Assembly (NCBI GenBank): GCA_027382625.1
Contig: JAJKFJ010022938.1
Span: forward strand, 44,594 to 108,593
Length of the DNA stretch: 64,000 bases
Source: Tetmemena sp. SeJ-2015
Taxonomy: Eukaryota; Ciliophora; Spirotrichea; Sporadotrichida; Oxytrichidae
Direction of reading: 5' to 3'
This document shows, in pieces, positions 35,515 through 45,384 of this stretch. The position numbers and the translations under genes were made by a program. The notes beneath the pieces were generated by a model. It was not told the origin of the DNA, did no database searches, and worked only from the letters and a program-made list of their open reading frames with translations. Each line of letters starts with the position of its first letter. The first letter of the stretch is position 1.

Positions 35515-35959
35515 GCTTGACTTCCTTGTGGCTAACCTTTCTACTCAATTAAATTAGAAATAGCCAATCAGTATTTATTTTACTGCAGCACCTGATGCGA
35601 GTTTTGATGATGGATTTAATTAGAGTTCAATTCATGTGGTGATTGGACTGACGCAGACATCTGTCTGTACTATATGGGCTGCATATTTTAAGAGAGTAAA
35701 TTTTATTAGACAGATGAGGAGGCGGACTGCTGAGGCAGCTGTTGCTGATGCAGCTTCTAATGAGGATTTGGAGATTAGCCCAGGCTCGTCAAATTACCGA
35801 AAAACTAACTCTGCTCGTCCTAGTCGTAGGGGGAGCAGTGCTCTATGTCGGAAATGGTCTGAACTGGGTGGAACTTTTTAATTGGTGTTGAGTGAGATTC
35901 AGTCCCGAAACTTAACCCTTTTTAGCGAATATCTTGGAAATTAGAGTCCGATAAACTGA
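35515..35959 (+). CDS. Orphan C-terminal exon (candidate isolated MDS)
   Basis: An open frame reads YLRRELDFLVANLSTQLNQ, APDASFDDGFNQSSIHVVIG, CTIWAAYFKRVNFIRQMRRR, AAEAAV-type Ala-rich sequence and a Ser-rich end (GSSNYRKTNSARPSRRGSSA), continuing through TAA/TAG to TGA 35957-35959. It has the look of the cytoplasmic C-terminus of a larger protein, with composition unlike its flanks. No ATG, splice acceptor or upstream exon is evident; the upstream neighbour is the divergent start of the Gln-rich gene. Either a scrambled gene's terminal segment or a pseudogene fragment. Confidence 0.45.
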
Positions 35960-36054
35960 ATTAATCTAGAATATGAATTGAAATTTAAATCCAATTTAAG
36001 CAGAATTTAAAAAAGTAACTGCTGACATATAAAGATTTATTGTAAAAAATATTT

Positions 36055-36723
36055 TCACTGCAAATTGCATCTATTTATAAAAAAACTAAGAGCTATAAAG
36101 TCTTAAGTAAAAAGAAAATCAGGTTATTGCAACATTTCAGATCTTATAAGTGAAAATATTTATTTATACCTCATTAAGTTTTGCCAATAATCAAGCTCAC
36201 TTGCTTTTAATTGTTAAATCCTTGATAAATTTTATTCTAAGTGCGCAATTGAGTTGGCCTCAAGTAAAGACTCATCCTTAAAATTCTCCTATTTCACACT
36301 TGGGAATAGCTAATTATCAGCGCTGTTTGAGGAACCTGTTTATAGGCCATTCAATTCCTGAGCTAATTATCCAAACGACTTCTACTCCAACTACTAGTCA
36401 TTAGTCCCAATGTACGATTCCCTTTACCCCCTCTCCTATTTAAAAAGTTCGCTGCTTTGTCTTCTTTAGCTAGCAAATGTGCCTGTGCTGGCAACACTCT
36501 AACTTTTTGCATCTTGAGTGCTGGCTTTTTATGCCAAATTGTTTAGCAGAAGGGATTGAGTGCCTCCTCCTCCGCCCAAGGATTCTGGGCGAGACTCTCG
36601 CTCCCTTGATTGCTTCTGTTCCTGATATTGCTTGATGAGCCGCATGCTTTAGTTGTATCAGAGGGAGGAGACGATTAACGAGGAGTCTCTGATTTTTTCT
36701 GGAGAGTTTTAACTATCGCTCAT
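36055..36723 (-). CDS. Small hydrophilic coiled-coil protein, one in-frame TGA
   Basis: Minus strand from ATG 36723 (MSDSQNSPEKIRDSSLIVSS) to TGA 36055-36057. The frame is open for about 220 codons apart from a TGA at 36658-36660, just before YNQSMRLIKQYQEQKQSRER. A Gly run (ESLGGGGGTQSLLLNN), a Gln/Ser-rich middle and a helical C-terminal part (NLSRIQQLKASELDYWQNLM) follow. The TGA may be a base error, a real second start at MRLIKQ downstream, or the edge of an unresolved IES. No family recognised. Confidence 0.5.
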
Positions 36724-37208
36724 AGATTGAAATATTATCTAAAATTTGAAATAGAGATTGACTCTTTTATAAAGATTGCGAGCTTGTAGTATGTTGGTGT
36801 TGCTGATTTAGATTTGACTACATTTATAGAATATAAATTAATTCCGAGACAACTGTCGCTCTCTCTTCTATTTCCGTTGCAACAGTATTCCATTTGAGGT
36901 GGTACAAATTTAACCAAATAGGAAATGAAATATAAAAATCATACTCTTCAAAGTTTTAAACTTCTGATTTAAATCTTAGAACAAATCTAATTTTGAGGGG
37001 ATGATAATATTGATTTACTAAAACATATTTTTTGCATTTAATTCTAAAATGGAAAAATAATATATCTCATTTAAAAAACTTCAAAATATTTCAATTCTAC
37101 CTTTCAAATAAAAGTCTCCCTCTCCTTATTATCTAATTTTGATAAACTACTTTCCCTTTATGCCAGCTAAGAGTGCTAAAATATTATTATAAAGTTAATT
37201 ATTAAGAA
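36724..37208. other. Intergenic region
   Basis: AT-rich divergent-promoter-type spacer between the coiled-coil gene and the Skp1 gene. No elements recognised. Confidence 0.35.
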
Positions 37209-37794
37209 ATGGAAGGAACTATTCGTACTGCTAAGGTGCGTACAGTGGATAAAGCAGAGCTGGAGGTGCCTCTGCACGTGCTAAAAGTGAGCGGCTACTT
37301 CCATGATTTCCTCGAAGACAATGATTCTGTGACTGAAGTGCTCGACCTCTCAGAACTCTAAATCATCAACAAGTAAATGATCACTCTATCTTATATATTA
37401 CATCACATACACGCTCATATTTGAATGATGGAGTTAGTGGTAAGATTCTCAACGCTGGTGAGTGAATACAAGTGCCCTGACATCGGCAAGCCCATCATCA
37501 TGCAGACTATCTACGAGGTGACCTCCCCCGTCTTCGCTAAGTTCGCAGACGAATTAAACGATGAGGACTTGTGCCACCTCATTCTGGTTGCAGACAAGAT
37601 AAACAACCAGCCTCTGATAAATCTGCTGGCCGCCTGCTTGGCCAATAAGGATCAATCATATGCAGAGCAAAGAACAGATACGCGAGTTCTTCCAAATCAA
37701 GAAGCCATTTGAAAATGAGGAGGAGGAAAATCGCGTCAGAGAGGAGAACGAGGAGGCAGCTGAGATCTTCTAACTCAATGATGATGACGATTGA
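37209..37794 (+). CDS. Skp1-family SCF ubiquitin ligase adaptor
   Basis: From ATG 37209: MEGTIRTAKVRTVDKAELEV, an N-terminal POZ-like fold with DNDSVTEVLDLSEL, then LVVRFSTLVSEYKCPDIGKP, FAKFADELNDEDLCHLILVA, DKINNQPLINLLAACLAN and the Skp1 C-terminus SKEQIREFFQIKKPFENEEE with acidic end NDDDD before TGA 37792-37794. After removing a 48-bp IES and a 10-bp insert the ORF is 528 bp, 175 residues, the usual Skp1 size. Skp1 links cullin-1 to F-box proteins; the C-terminal helices seen here form the F-box-binding surface. TAA is read as Gln at INKQMMEL across the IES junction. Confidence 0.85.
37376..37423 (+). other. IES, 48 bp, pointer AATGAT
   Basis: AATGAT at 37376-37381 and 37424-37429. The insert contains an in-frame TGA; removal gives IINKQMMELVVRFSTLV. 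Confidence 0.85.
37644..37653 (+). other. Possible 10-bp micro-IES or indel, AAT repeats
   Basis: AAT at 37644-37646 and 37654-37656. Deleting 10 bases restores the Skp1 C-terminal frame (LANHMQSKEQIREFF). It is so short that a one-base sequence error is an equal alternative. Confidence 0.4.
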
Positions 37795-38309
37795 AAAAAA
37801 CAGACAGTCAAAATAAGGAAGGGTTGCTGTTTGCAAAATTAAGGAAGTACTGCTCGAGGAAAACAAAGCTCGGCAGACATAAAATAGATATATTTACTTG
37901 TTTAATGAGGTTTACCTATAAATATTGTGGGGAAAGCAGGATAAGAAAAATTGAAACAATGCTTTGGAATAATTGAATATGGATCAGGGGTATTTTAATT
38001 TTTAAAAATAAATTTCATTTGAATGAGAGTGTAATAGAATTTTCATTTTTCTATAGCTTTTTTTTCAATTTTGATAAATTAAATAAAAAAATTAAAAATT
38101 TTTTTAATTAAATTTTGATAAAAAATTAAAAAAATTTTTTGTTTCAGTTAAATTTAAGTAAGTAATTTAATTAAATTTATGCTAGTGAAAGAATAACTTT
38201 GCCGATTTTGATAGCTCTCATACTAAATATAGAGCTGCATTATGTGATTCTCCAAATTAAAATCCTTTTTCATTATAATAAGCCATTCTTTGCTAAATCA
38301 AACTAGAAA
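37795..38309. other. Intergenic region
   Basis: Very AT-rich spacer with A/T runs. No gene supported. Confidence 0.35.
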
Positions 38310-38477
38310 ATGGAATAATACCAGCAGCTTGAAATCTCATCACAGCTACTATAAACAAAGATCCCTTATGAGAAATTCTAAGACACAGCGGAGTTCTTTT
38401 AGCCACAGGAGCCTTAGGAATAAAAGGGGAGAGGCGAAAAAGTAAAGAAGGAGGGCCCGATAGAATGGAAACGGGGC

Positions 38478-38533
<56 letters not shown>

Positions 38534-40629
38534 AAATATGATCAACTTCCATTTTGGGGAGGAACTTGCCCTTTAAAAAGGTGCTACAATCCTTAAAAGT
38601 CTATTTTTAAGTATTAGGGATTTTTATAATTGATCCTCAAAGACGAGGAGGTAAAGAGGTCAGAGCACATTCAAAACTCCAGATTGCTAGAGAAGCTGAG
38701 TGTGATGCAAATCAATCTCTAAGATAGTTGTAAGATTAATGCTGAGTAAGAGCGAAGAACTGCAGCCTCACCTATCTGCTTTAACTAACCTGCAAATGAC
38801 CCTATAGTTAAAAAGCCGAGGGCTTTTTCCTCCGGCGTATCTAACTCTACAAATATATTTTCAACCAAACGATCAGCATCCAAGGCAGTCCTCTCCCAAG
38901 CTCCCTTAAAATCGCCTCTGTCTAAAGTCAGTGCCCTTTAATAACTAAAGAGGACCATTCAAGCTTCTTCTAGTCTTTATATAGTGAAAGATAGATATTT
39001 ATCTATCTGTGTCTTGATGAAGTTGACGCGAATGGACAGAAATTTAAGGAATGATAAGTCTTAGACAACATCTAACCTCCTCATGATAATGAGAACAGTA
39101 TTCATCATGTTCAAGAAGAAAGAGAAAACATTCAAGATAACAGCGAGATAAGAATAATAGAGGGAAGTGACACAAACGACAACGGCTAAGAAGGTTAGAT
39201 TCAATCTAGAAGCACATATCAGCAGGCAGACCAGATAATCTAGCTTGAGGATATTCTGGTGAGGAACTCTGATCTTGCAAAAACGGAAAAAGAATTCGAA
39301 CGGAAGTGTTAGAGACTCATGAACCATAATTATTTTTAAAGTACTACAATAATTTGAAGCAACAGAACTGGGATGAATTGGATAGAGTTGCGACCGAGCA
39401 TTTAGAGAAACTTGCGGAATATCCTATAAAGGCTTATTAAAAATATTTCTATGATAATGAAGATAAAATTCAATAAGCTTCTTTTACCTAGGAATCAGCT
39501 TCTACAAGATGCAGGATCACACAAATGCAATAAGGGCCTTCTAAAAGGCAGAGCTGATTCATTCTGAGGACTCTAGCTTCAGTATTGCCTCGGCCTCGCA
39601 AATTTTAAGATAGAGTAGTATAATAGGCTGTGGACCATTTTAAAAATGCACCCTCCTTGATCCCAAACATCCCTTCGCTTACAATAACCTAGCTGAAATA
39701 TTTTCACCCTATTAAGTTTATAAACACTCATTTTTAGCCTTTCTTTACAACATGCATCAGTACTATTCTCAGACAGTCACTGTATGCTAGTTGGCAAAGT
39801 AGAACAATCCAGAGAAGCATAACTGCTACAGGCACTGGGCTTTTGCTCTCTTCAAGTTGGGCAAGATGGCGAAGGCAGTCAAGAAAATAAAGAGGGGAAT
39901 CCACAAGCACAAGCGAGATTCTGAGAGCTGGATCGTCTGGGGTCTCATTTTGGAAACAGTGGGCAAATACGATTCAGCCAGGCACAAATTTAGTAGTCAT
40001 ACATTTTAAACATTTGAATAAATAGGAATCTTATAATGAAATTTGAGAAGGCCCTTAAATACAACAAGACGAGCTTCACTGCGATGTTTGAACTTGAAAA
40101 GCTCAAGAGGATAGTCGAGCTTGATGGGTAAATACCCATGGATAGAATACGCTCGCCTCAGAGATAACTGTAATTTTTCGTTAAGAGGTTTTGAAATTTT
40201 GAATAAGCTGCTACAAAGCAGAGCTTAAATTAAAGAGAATAGAAAGGGACAAATGCGAATGCGAATAGTGGAAACTCAAAGAATTAAAGTATTGAAAGTG
40301 GTAAGTTCATGCCATCCATGTTTTGCTGCGGATAAGGAAACTCTAATACAAACTAAGGCACTAAGAGTTAAGAGCTTTAATAGGATGAGCCAAAAAAGAA
40401 AAAGCTTAATAAAGAAAATGGATTAGAGTTGGAGAAAGAACACAACGATTGTGAGAAGAGCGTTGATAGTAAAGATAAGTTTGGGGATATATCAACTCGC
40501 ATAGCATCTCATTCAAAAAAAGTATGAATAAGTTGGATTGATTTAGTAATGAATACATTCCCTTAATTTCGTTTGCAGTAGAGGTTTGCCAAACCCTATA
40601 CCTGGAAGCATAGCCAGAACTTGTAATGA
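38310..40629 (+). CDS. TPR-repeat protein with charged N-terminal region
   Basis: From ATG 38310 (MEQYQQLEISSQLLQTKIPY, with TAA/TAG Gln) a charged region runs into a 53-base C tract, resumes as LKDEEVKRSEHIQNSRLLEK, a Ser/Lys-rich stretch, then RNSDLAKTEKEFERKCQRLM. Tetratricopeptide helices follow: GISFYKMQDHTNAIRAFQKA, HPFAYNNLAEIF, HNCYRHWAFALFKLGKMAKA, SWIVWGLILETVGKYDSARH and KFEKALKYNKTSFTAMFELE, the last completed across an IES at 39986. The C-terminus is hydrophilic (PKKKKLNKENGLELEKEHND) and, after a GT-AG intron (about 40522-40570), ends YTWKHSQNLQ at TGA 40627-40629. TPR proteins are interaction scaffolds; the client is unknown. Some frame breaks between 38531 and 38640 and near 39340-39480 remain unresolved. 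Confidence 0.65.
38479..38531 (+). repeat. Homopolymer of 53 C
   Basis: An uninterrupted C run inside the TPR gene region, preceded by in-frame coding sequence (IEWKRGT). Read in frame it would be a Pro run. It may be real, an eliminated sequence, or an assembly artefact. Confidence 0.6.
39986..40038 (+). other. IES, 53 bp, pointer AAATTT
   Basis: AAATTT at 39986-39991 and 40039-40044. The insert is 3n+2; removal gives the uninterrupted TPR helix YDSARHKFEKALKYNKTSF. Confidence 0.85.
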
Positions 40630-40764
40630 CGCCCAAAATGGCTGCTTAATCTTTTGATCCTTTTCCCTTCTAACTTTTTGAAAGCATTTGAACTTAATTT
40701 TAATTTCTATCTTTGAATTCTAAACTTTTACATCTTAATAAAATGTCTTTATGAGTATTATAAT

Positions 40765-42412
40765 AAGCCGAAACCTTGGACTTGTGTCATTTGCTGTTGG
40801 AAGCTGAACTGTGATGGGAATATGATTGTGACAACCGTCCCTGCATTTAAGGGTACGGGGTTATTGAACTCTAGTCTAAAATTGCTGAATTCTTAAACTG
40901 TGCTATCAGCAGCTTAATTTTTAAGATAATTTTTCTTATAGAAGGCAATAATTATTTAGCTACTGTCTTCCCGGAAGAGGCAAGGATTGAGGCAGGAGTA
41001 GAAGGAGCGAATGCAATTGTACCTTTGTCAATAGTTCCAGTAGCATCAGAATTCAAAGTAGTCACTTATAATTTACTTGAACTAAGAAAATTTAAACTCT
41101 ATGGATGACTTTATTATAGATCGAGACTGGGGCAAAGGAGAGAGGGTTTCTCAAACTTGAAATAGTGAACTAAAGTGTCGAGCCTGATTAGAGACCAGAT
41201 GGGAAGCCCCCTTTCAAAGTTAAGATGTTAGAGCCGCTATCAAATGCGCAAGTGGCTGCATTATTGACATTCTATAACAGAATTAAGCTAAAAGTAAAGG
41301 AAACTCACCGAGCCTGCAGAGCAAGATACAGATGTGGGATTTATATTGCTTAGGTTAATTTTTTATCGGGATTAGAAACGAGTGGCAAAATTTAAGAAGA
41401 TGAGGCTTGAGGATTCCAATTAGGGAAGACAAGTTTGATTTGAGATCCAGTTAGCAGCTAGTTTTGAATCTGCAGCGTGACTTAGACAGAGGTGGTTGCC
41501 CAACTACCTTCGAATCAATTTGAGTGATGCTTGCAGCTATAAGAATAGAATCTGGTAAGCAACTTGAGTCTGACATAAGATGTGGGAACTTACAAGTTAG
41601 TGAATCTGCGCTAACAGCTAGTAGGATACCGGAATTTATGAAATCAATCTGAGTTGTTTTTCGAAGCGAGGGTGTTAAAGCTAAATCTTAATCTATTAAA
41701 TATCTTATAACTAATTTTGATTAAGCTGAATGAGCTAGTGGCTGCAGAACTTGTGGGCGTTGTAAGTGCGTTGAACACATTTATTTGGACAGTAGATCAT
41801 TTAACTATAAATCGTTGGTTATAATGTTTTTTTACTAAATCCTGCATTGATAGTGGACTTGGTAGTAACATAGATAGAGAGGCCAGTTGAGTTGCAGGTG
41901 TTTCCGCTCTGAGCTGAGTCACCAGTGATTGTGCAAGTGAGAATGCCTTAGACAACAGATACTTCATTCAGAGATGGTAGAGTAATATGGAGATAGCCTC
42001 CACTGGGCACAGCTGAAGTCAGAGACACTTAGAAGTATAGATTCGCACTAGTCTCTCCAACAAAGGATGGATCTGCAGTTACAGAAGCGAAACTTAATTA
42101 CGCTCCTAAAGATAAACAGTTGTGATATTTTGAGAAATAAACTTTTAAGTCAAAATAATTAGATCAAAGAAGTCGTGTGCTTTAATCACAGGTTAGTTCT
42201 GAATTTCAATAAAGAATTTTTGTAAAGGGAAGCAAATATTTCTTAAAGATATAAAGTGTTGAATTTCTAACTTACCTTGTACTTAGAAGATCAGACTGCT
42301 TAAAGCCAACGCAAAGGTGAGCACATTCAGAAATCTATAAAGAAGTTAAAGTTTTATTAGGGAGAATATTTTTTGAAGCTGAATTTTTATTACCTGCTTA
42401 AAGCATTCGATT
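40765..42412 (-). CDS. Partial germline paralogue (5' part) of the large Cys-rich surface-protein gene, IES-containing
   Basis: Near-identical to 62388-63834 over about 1.6 kb, including signal-peptide exon (FLNVLTFALALSSLIF), both leading introns and the beta-rich domain (TSANLYFQVSLTSAVPSGGY). It differs by four pointer-flanked inserts (41067, 41336, 41678, 41796) absent from the other copy, plus a replaced stretch near 40915-40955. Homology stops abruptly at 40765, so the rest of the protein is not here. The first exon has one A fewer than its partner (GCTTTAAGCAG against GCTTTAAAGCAG), which breaks the frame unless an error. It is either the 5' segment cluster of a second functional gene whose remaining segments lie elsewhere, or a truncated duplicate. 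Confidence 0.7.
41067..41116 (-). other. IES, 50 bp, TA pointer, copy-specific
   Basis: Left junction CACTTA, right junction TAGATCG; the other copy reads CACTTAGATCG at about 62660. Only TA is shared at the boundaries. Confidence 0.75.
41336..41367 (-). other. IES, 32 bp, pointer GGGATT, copy-specific
   Basis: GGGATT at 41336-41341 and 41368-41373; the other copy has a single GGGATT at about 62884 with no insert. Confidence 0.85.
41678..41722 (-). other. IES, 45 bp, pointer AAGCT, copy-specific
   Basis: AAGCT at 41678-41682 and 41723-41727; the other copy reads TTAAAGCTGAATG without the insert at about 63195. Confidence 0.85.
41796..41838 (-). other. IES, 43 bp, pointer ATC, copy-specific
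   Basis: ATC at 41796-41798 and 41839-41841; the other copy reads GTAGATCCTGC at about 63264 without the insert. Confidence 0.8.
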
Positions 42413-42545
42413 CATATTCATTCTAAGTTTGATAAGATGAGAAGAATCACTTTCTTTGTTTGGGCTTTTCTTGTTTCTTAAAGTTTCTTCTTTCATACTT
42501 TAAATTTAAGAAATATTATTCAACGATGACGATAAATGATTCCCC

Positions 42546-43077
42546 CTATCTCTTCTCGCTCTCAATCTCACAGTGTGAGATGCAATTTTACTGTCTTGCA
42601 GAGTTTTTAAACGATTTAGACTTAATAAATGAATTGTTTTTAATTTATAAATGTTGATTGATAAAATATCTAGTCAGAAAAAAATAGAATTGCTAATTTT
42701 AACCCATGATTTCACCAATAAGTATTTAACTTGCTCTCCTATCTTGGGAATCTATAATAGCAATAAATTTAATGCGCTGCTTTAAATGGCCATGAAGTTG
42801 TTTTTAAACATTTCTTAATTGGTTTTAAATTTAAATTTTATCATTATTGCTAAATAATAAATATTTTTAATTTGAAAAAATAGAAAATTAATATTTCCCT
42901 CAATATAAAAAATATATATCTAAATAAGGTAGAGGATGTAGATTTTAATTATTATTGATACAAATAATTTAGCAATTTAATTAATTTTAAATACGTTAAA
43001 ATTGAATTTATAATTTCAAATTTCAAAATTACTGAATAAATAAAAATGATCTCATTGAATTTAGAAAAGTTATTAAA
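42546..43077. other. AT-rich spacer
   Basis: Extremely AT-rich sequence between the paralogue fragment and the duplicated block. No gene supported. Confidence 0.4.
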
Positions 43078-44004
43078 AAATCCTAAAATAATAATAAATT
43101 GTCTTAAATTAATTGTGGGGATATGTGGGTTTAATTATTGAATCTGAATGCATCTCAAATTAGTGGGTTATTTAGTAGCAAGGGCTAACTTATCGAGAAG
43201 ACAGCGATCTTCGCAGAATTTATCTATTTTTCACCATTATGGCTTTTTCGCTATAATCTCTCTGCAGCGCAAATTTTATCAGTCTGATATTTCTAGAAGT
43301 AAACCACTTGGGAATGTGAGGGGAGTAAAGAGTGATTACTGTGGATTTAGTGTTAACTTTTGCCATGCTTAGTAATTGTTCAGTCCCCCCTGAGTTTCAC
43401 TGACAGCTGTCCAGTATAGGGGAGGTATCTGTGGAGCACGCAGTATTAGTTCAAGCCTTCTATTTGTCTATAGTAATAGCACCCCTCCCAAAGATATTCC
43501 CTCTTTAACCCGACTATTATAATACTCAAACAGCAGACACTTAAATAAAAAGGAAAATGTGCAATCTATGGATATAAAACTTTAGTCTTTTTGAAAGTAG
43601 GGAGTGCGAATTTATGCTATTTTTCCCAGTCATTTATGTGGCTTTATCCGCAATATTGCATTATAAAAATTTAATCTAAAGGTAATCATTCATTTAATAA
43701 AGTTATGTCTCTCATTTATTTTTTTATAGTATAGGATTGAAGGTTGTAAATATCCACCTTAGTTTAGCAGTTATGAACTTTTGGGCTGGATTCCCAGCTC
43801 CCCTTCTTGATTGTTTTGCACCTAATAATTTGGACTTGCGAGGATATGAATCAAAGAACTACCAGCCCTCGATAATTAATAATTTAGTTATAAATTGAGA
43901 AAGTAAGACTAAGATTATATTAATTTTTTGTTTTAAGAGAAAGAATATAATATCACCCTCCTACTACTAACGTGGATATTGAACTCACATGGATTTAAAA
44001 TGAG

Positions 44005-44760
44005 ATGGAAAATAAAATCCTCAATTTCAAAGTGGATTTGAACGAACACAGTTGTAATGAGATGAGTACTGAGAGCACCCTCAGTCTTGGAAAATAAGCA
44101 GGCGTGTAGAACAACTCATTGAATCAAACGATGACTTCAAAGGTAGGCCGCATCCTTCAGCTGCTGGCGCAGCTTGGCGATCAACTTCAGCAGCCTCAGG
44201 TCATTACTCCCTTCCACAGCACTATGCCCTCAAACATCCCAGTTCAGGCCTATTTCCTTTATGTCTCCATCAACTCCATCTTAAAAAAGGATAATAGAAT
44301 AATTGTTTAAACTCTGGTTTGGCTGACTAACAAGCCATAGTGAACCTGGTGCTGATTGAGAGGATATGCAAGATGGCGACATCGCGGGGCATTCCAGTAG
44401 TGATAAACTCCCTCACAATCCATAGGTAAGTCACTCCCCTGAGCACTCGCTCTTCCTTACTAAACTCTGTTTGCGGTTCATCTGAATCGTCGATCATAAT
44501 CAGAGGTGCTGAGGCTGCGCGTCCCAATCTTTTTTGACAAGCAGCTCATTCCAGCTCAGTTAAAATGGTTCGGCCTTTTTTAAGTAATTGAATTTCGCTT
44601 CTACAAGTTTAATCATGGCCGCAGCTGCAAAGCAGAGTACAAGCCATGCTCTCTTGCACTTTACATAACTTTCATAAATCCCCATCTTTGCACTTACTTA
44701 CCTTTGTTTTCGTTTAGACTGATATTAGCTTCGGTGCTCATCACATCTAAGTTCTATAAC
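44005..44760 (+). CDS. N-terminal half of a Pho80-like cyclin (copy 1; candidate scrambled MDS)
   Basis: From ATG 44005 (MENKILNFKVDLNEHSCNEM): TSKVGRILQLLAQLGDQL, the cyclin-box start NIPVQAYFLYVSINS, then after a 38-bp IES GLADQQAIVNLVLIERICKM and ATSRGIPVVINSLTIHR, a GT-AG intron (44426-44717), and LILASVLITSKFYN. The expected continuation (D-x-x-F-x-N-x-x-F/Y-A-x-V-G-G) is missing: the sequence turns into THVKIENGKQ and non-cyclin DNA. The missing half is exactly what lies at 24423-24824, and both share AAGTTCTATAAC at the break (44749-44760). Pho80/CycU-type cyclins pair with Pho85/CDK5-like kinases. Confidence 0.8.
44272..44309 (+). other. IES in cyclin copy 1, 38 bp, pointer AACTC
   Basis: AACTC at 44272-44276 and 44310-44314. 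Removal gives VSINSGLADQQAIVNLVLIE, with TAA as Gln. Confidence 0.85.
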
Positions 44761-44891
44761 ACGCATGTTAAGATTGAAAATGGAAAATAGGTACTCTATT
44801 CTTCTTAGGCCTTTTTTTCTCATAGGTAGATTATTATCTTTGGAATAATTGAAGGGATTATAATTTATAAAGTCAAGATAGCGAAAAGGAA

Positions 44892-45384
44892 ATGGACTCC
44901 AACACTCATCACAAACTTGTGAACAACATTCCAGTGCTTAAGAACAAGCTCAACCTTAACAAGCTTGAGGTAAGTCGACCGACTATTACTCTCGGAATAT
45001 AACTGGACCTGTGAAAATCCTCAAAGGAAGATGGCTTCACTGAGGTCTCTAATTCTCATTGAGAGAAGATAGCTGTCTCCATTAATTTTCTCTTGCTAAT
45101 TATGAGGTCAGCATTTGCTATCACTCTAGCATTATGAGATTCTTATCCTTGATTCATCTTTCCTAACCTCTTTATAGACTTTCAGAGGCTCCAGACTGAG
45201 AGGTTCTCTCCTGACCCTTTACTCTTATTCCTCTCGTCATGATGGCCGACTTGAACGGAGGTGTTGCCAAGTTGGGTTTCGTGAGAAACGAGATGTCTGA
45301 GGACTTCAAGGCTAGACCAGACTACGCCACCAACACTCTCTTCGTCGCTCACAGACAAGACGTGCCAGAGTTCAAGCACATTTG
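44892..45384 (+). CDS. Small gene with GC-rich last exon (copy 1, one-base frame break)
   Basis: A first exon from ATG 44892 (MDSNTHHKLVNNIPVLKNKL) ends at a GT donor at 44970. After an intron to 45177, a second exon reads TFRGSRLRGSLLTL and then MMADLNGGVAKLGFVRNEMS and ARPDYATNTLFVAHRQDVPE to HI and a TGA at about 45382-45384. In this copy one extra base near 45227 breaks the frame; the duplicate at 52312 does not have it. The last exon has GC-rich, highly-expressed-type codons. An alternative is that only the 46-codon MMADLNGG frame is translated. No family recognised. Confidence 0.5.

Noticed and set aside
43148..43372. Plus-strand frame of 74 codons in the duplicated block
   Set aside because: Interrupted in copy 2 by a 57-bp insert and with no recognisable features; not supported as a gene.
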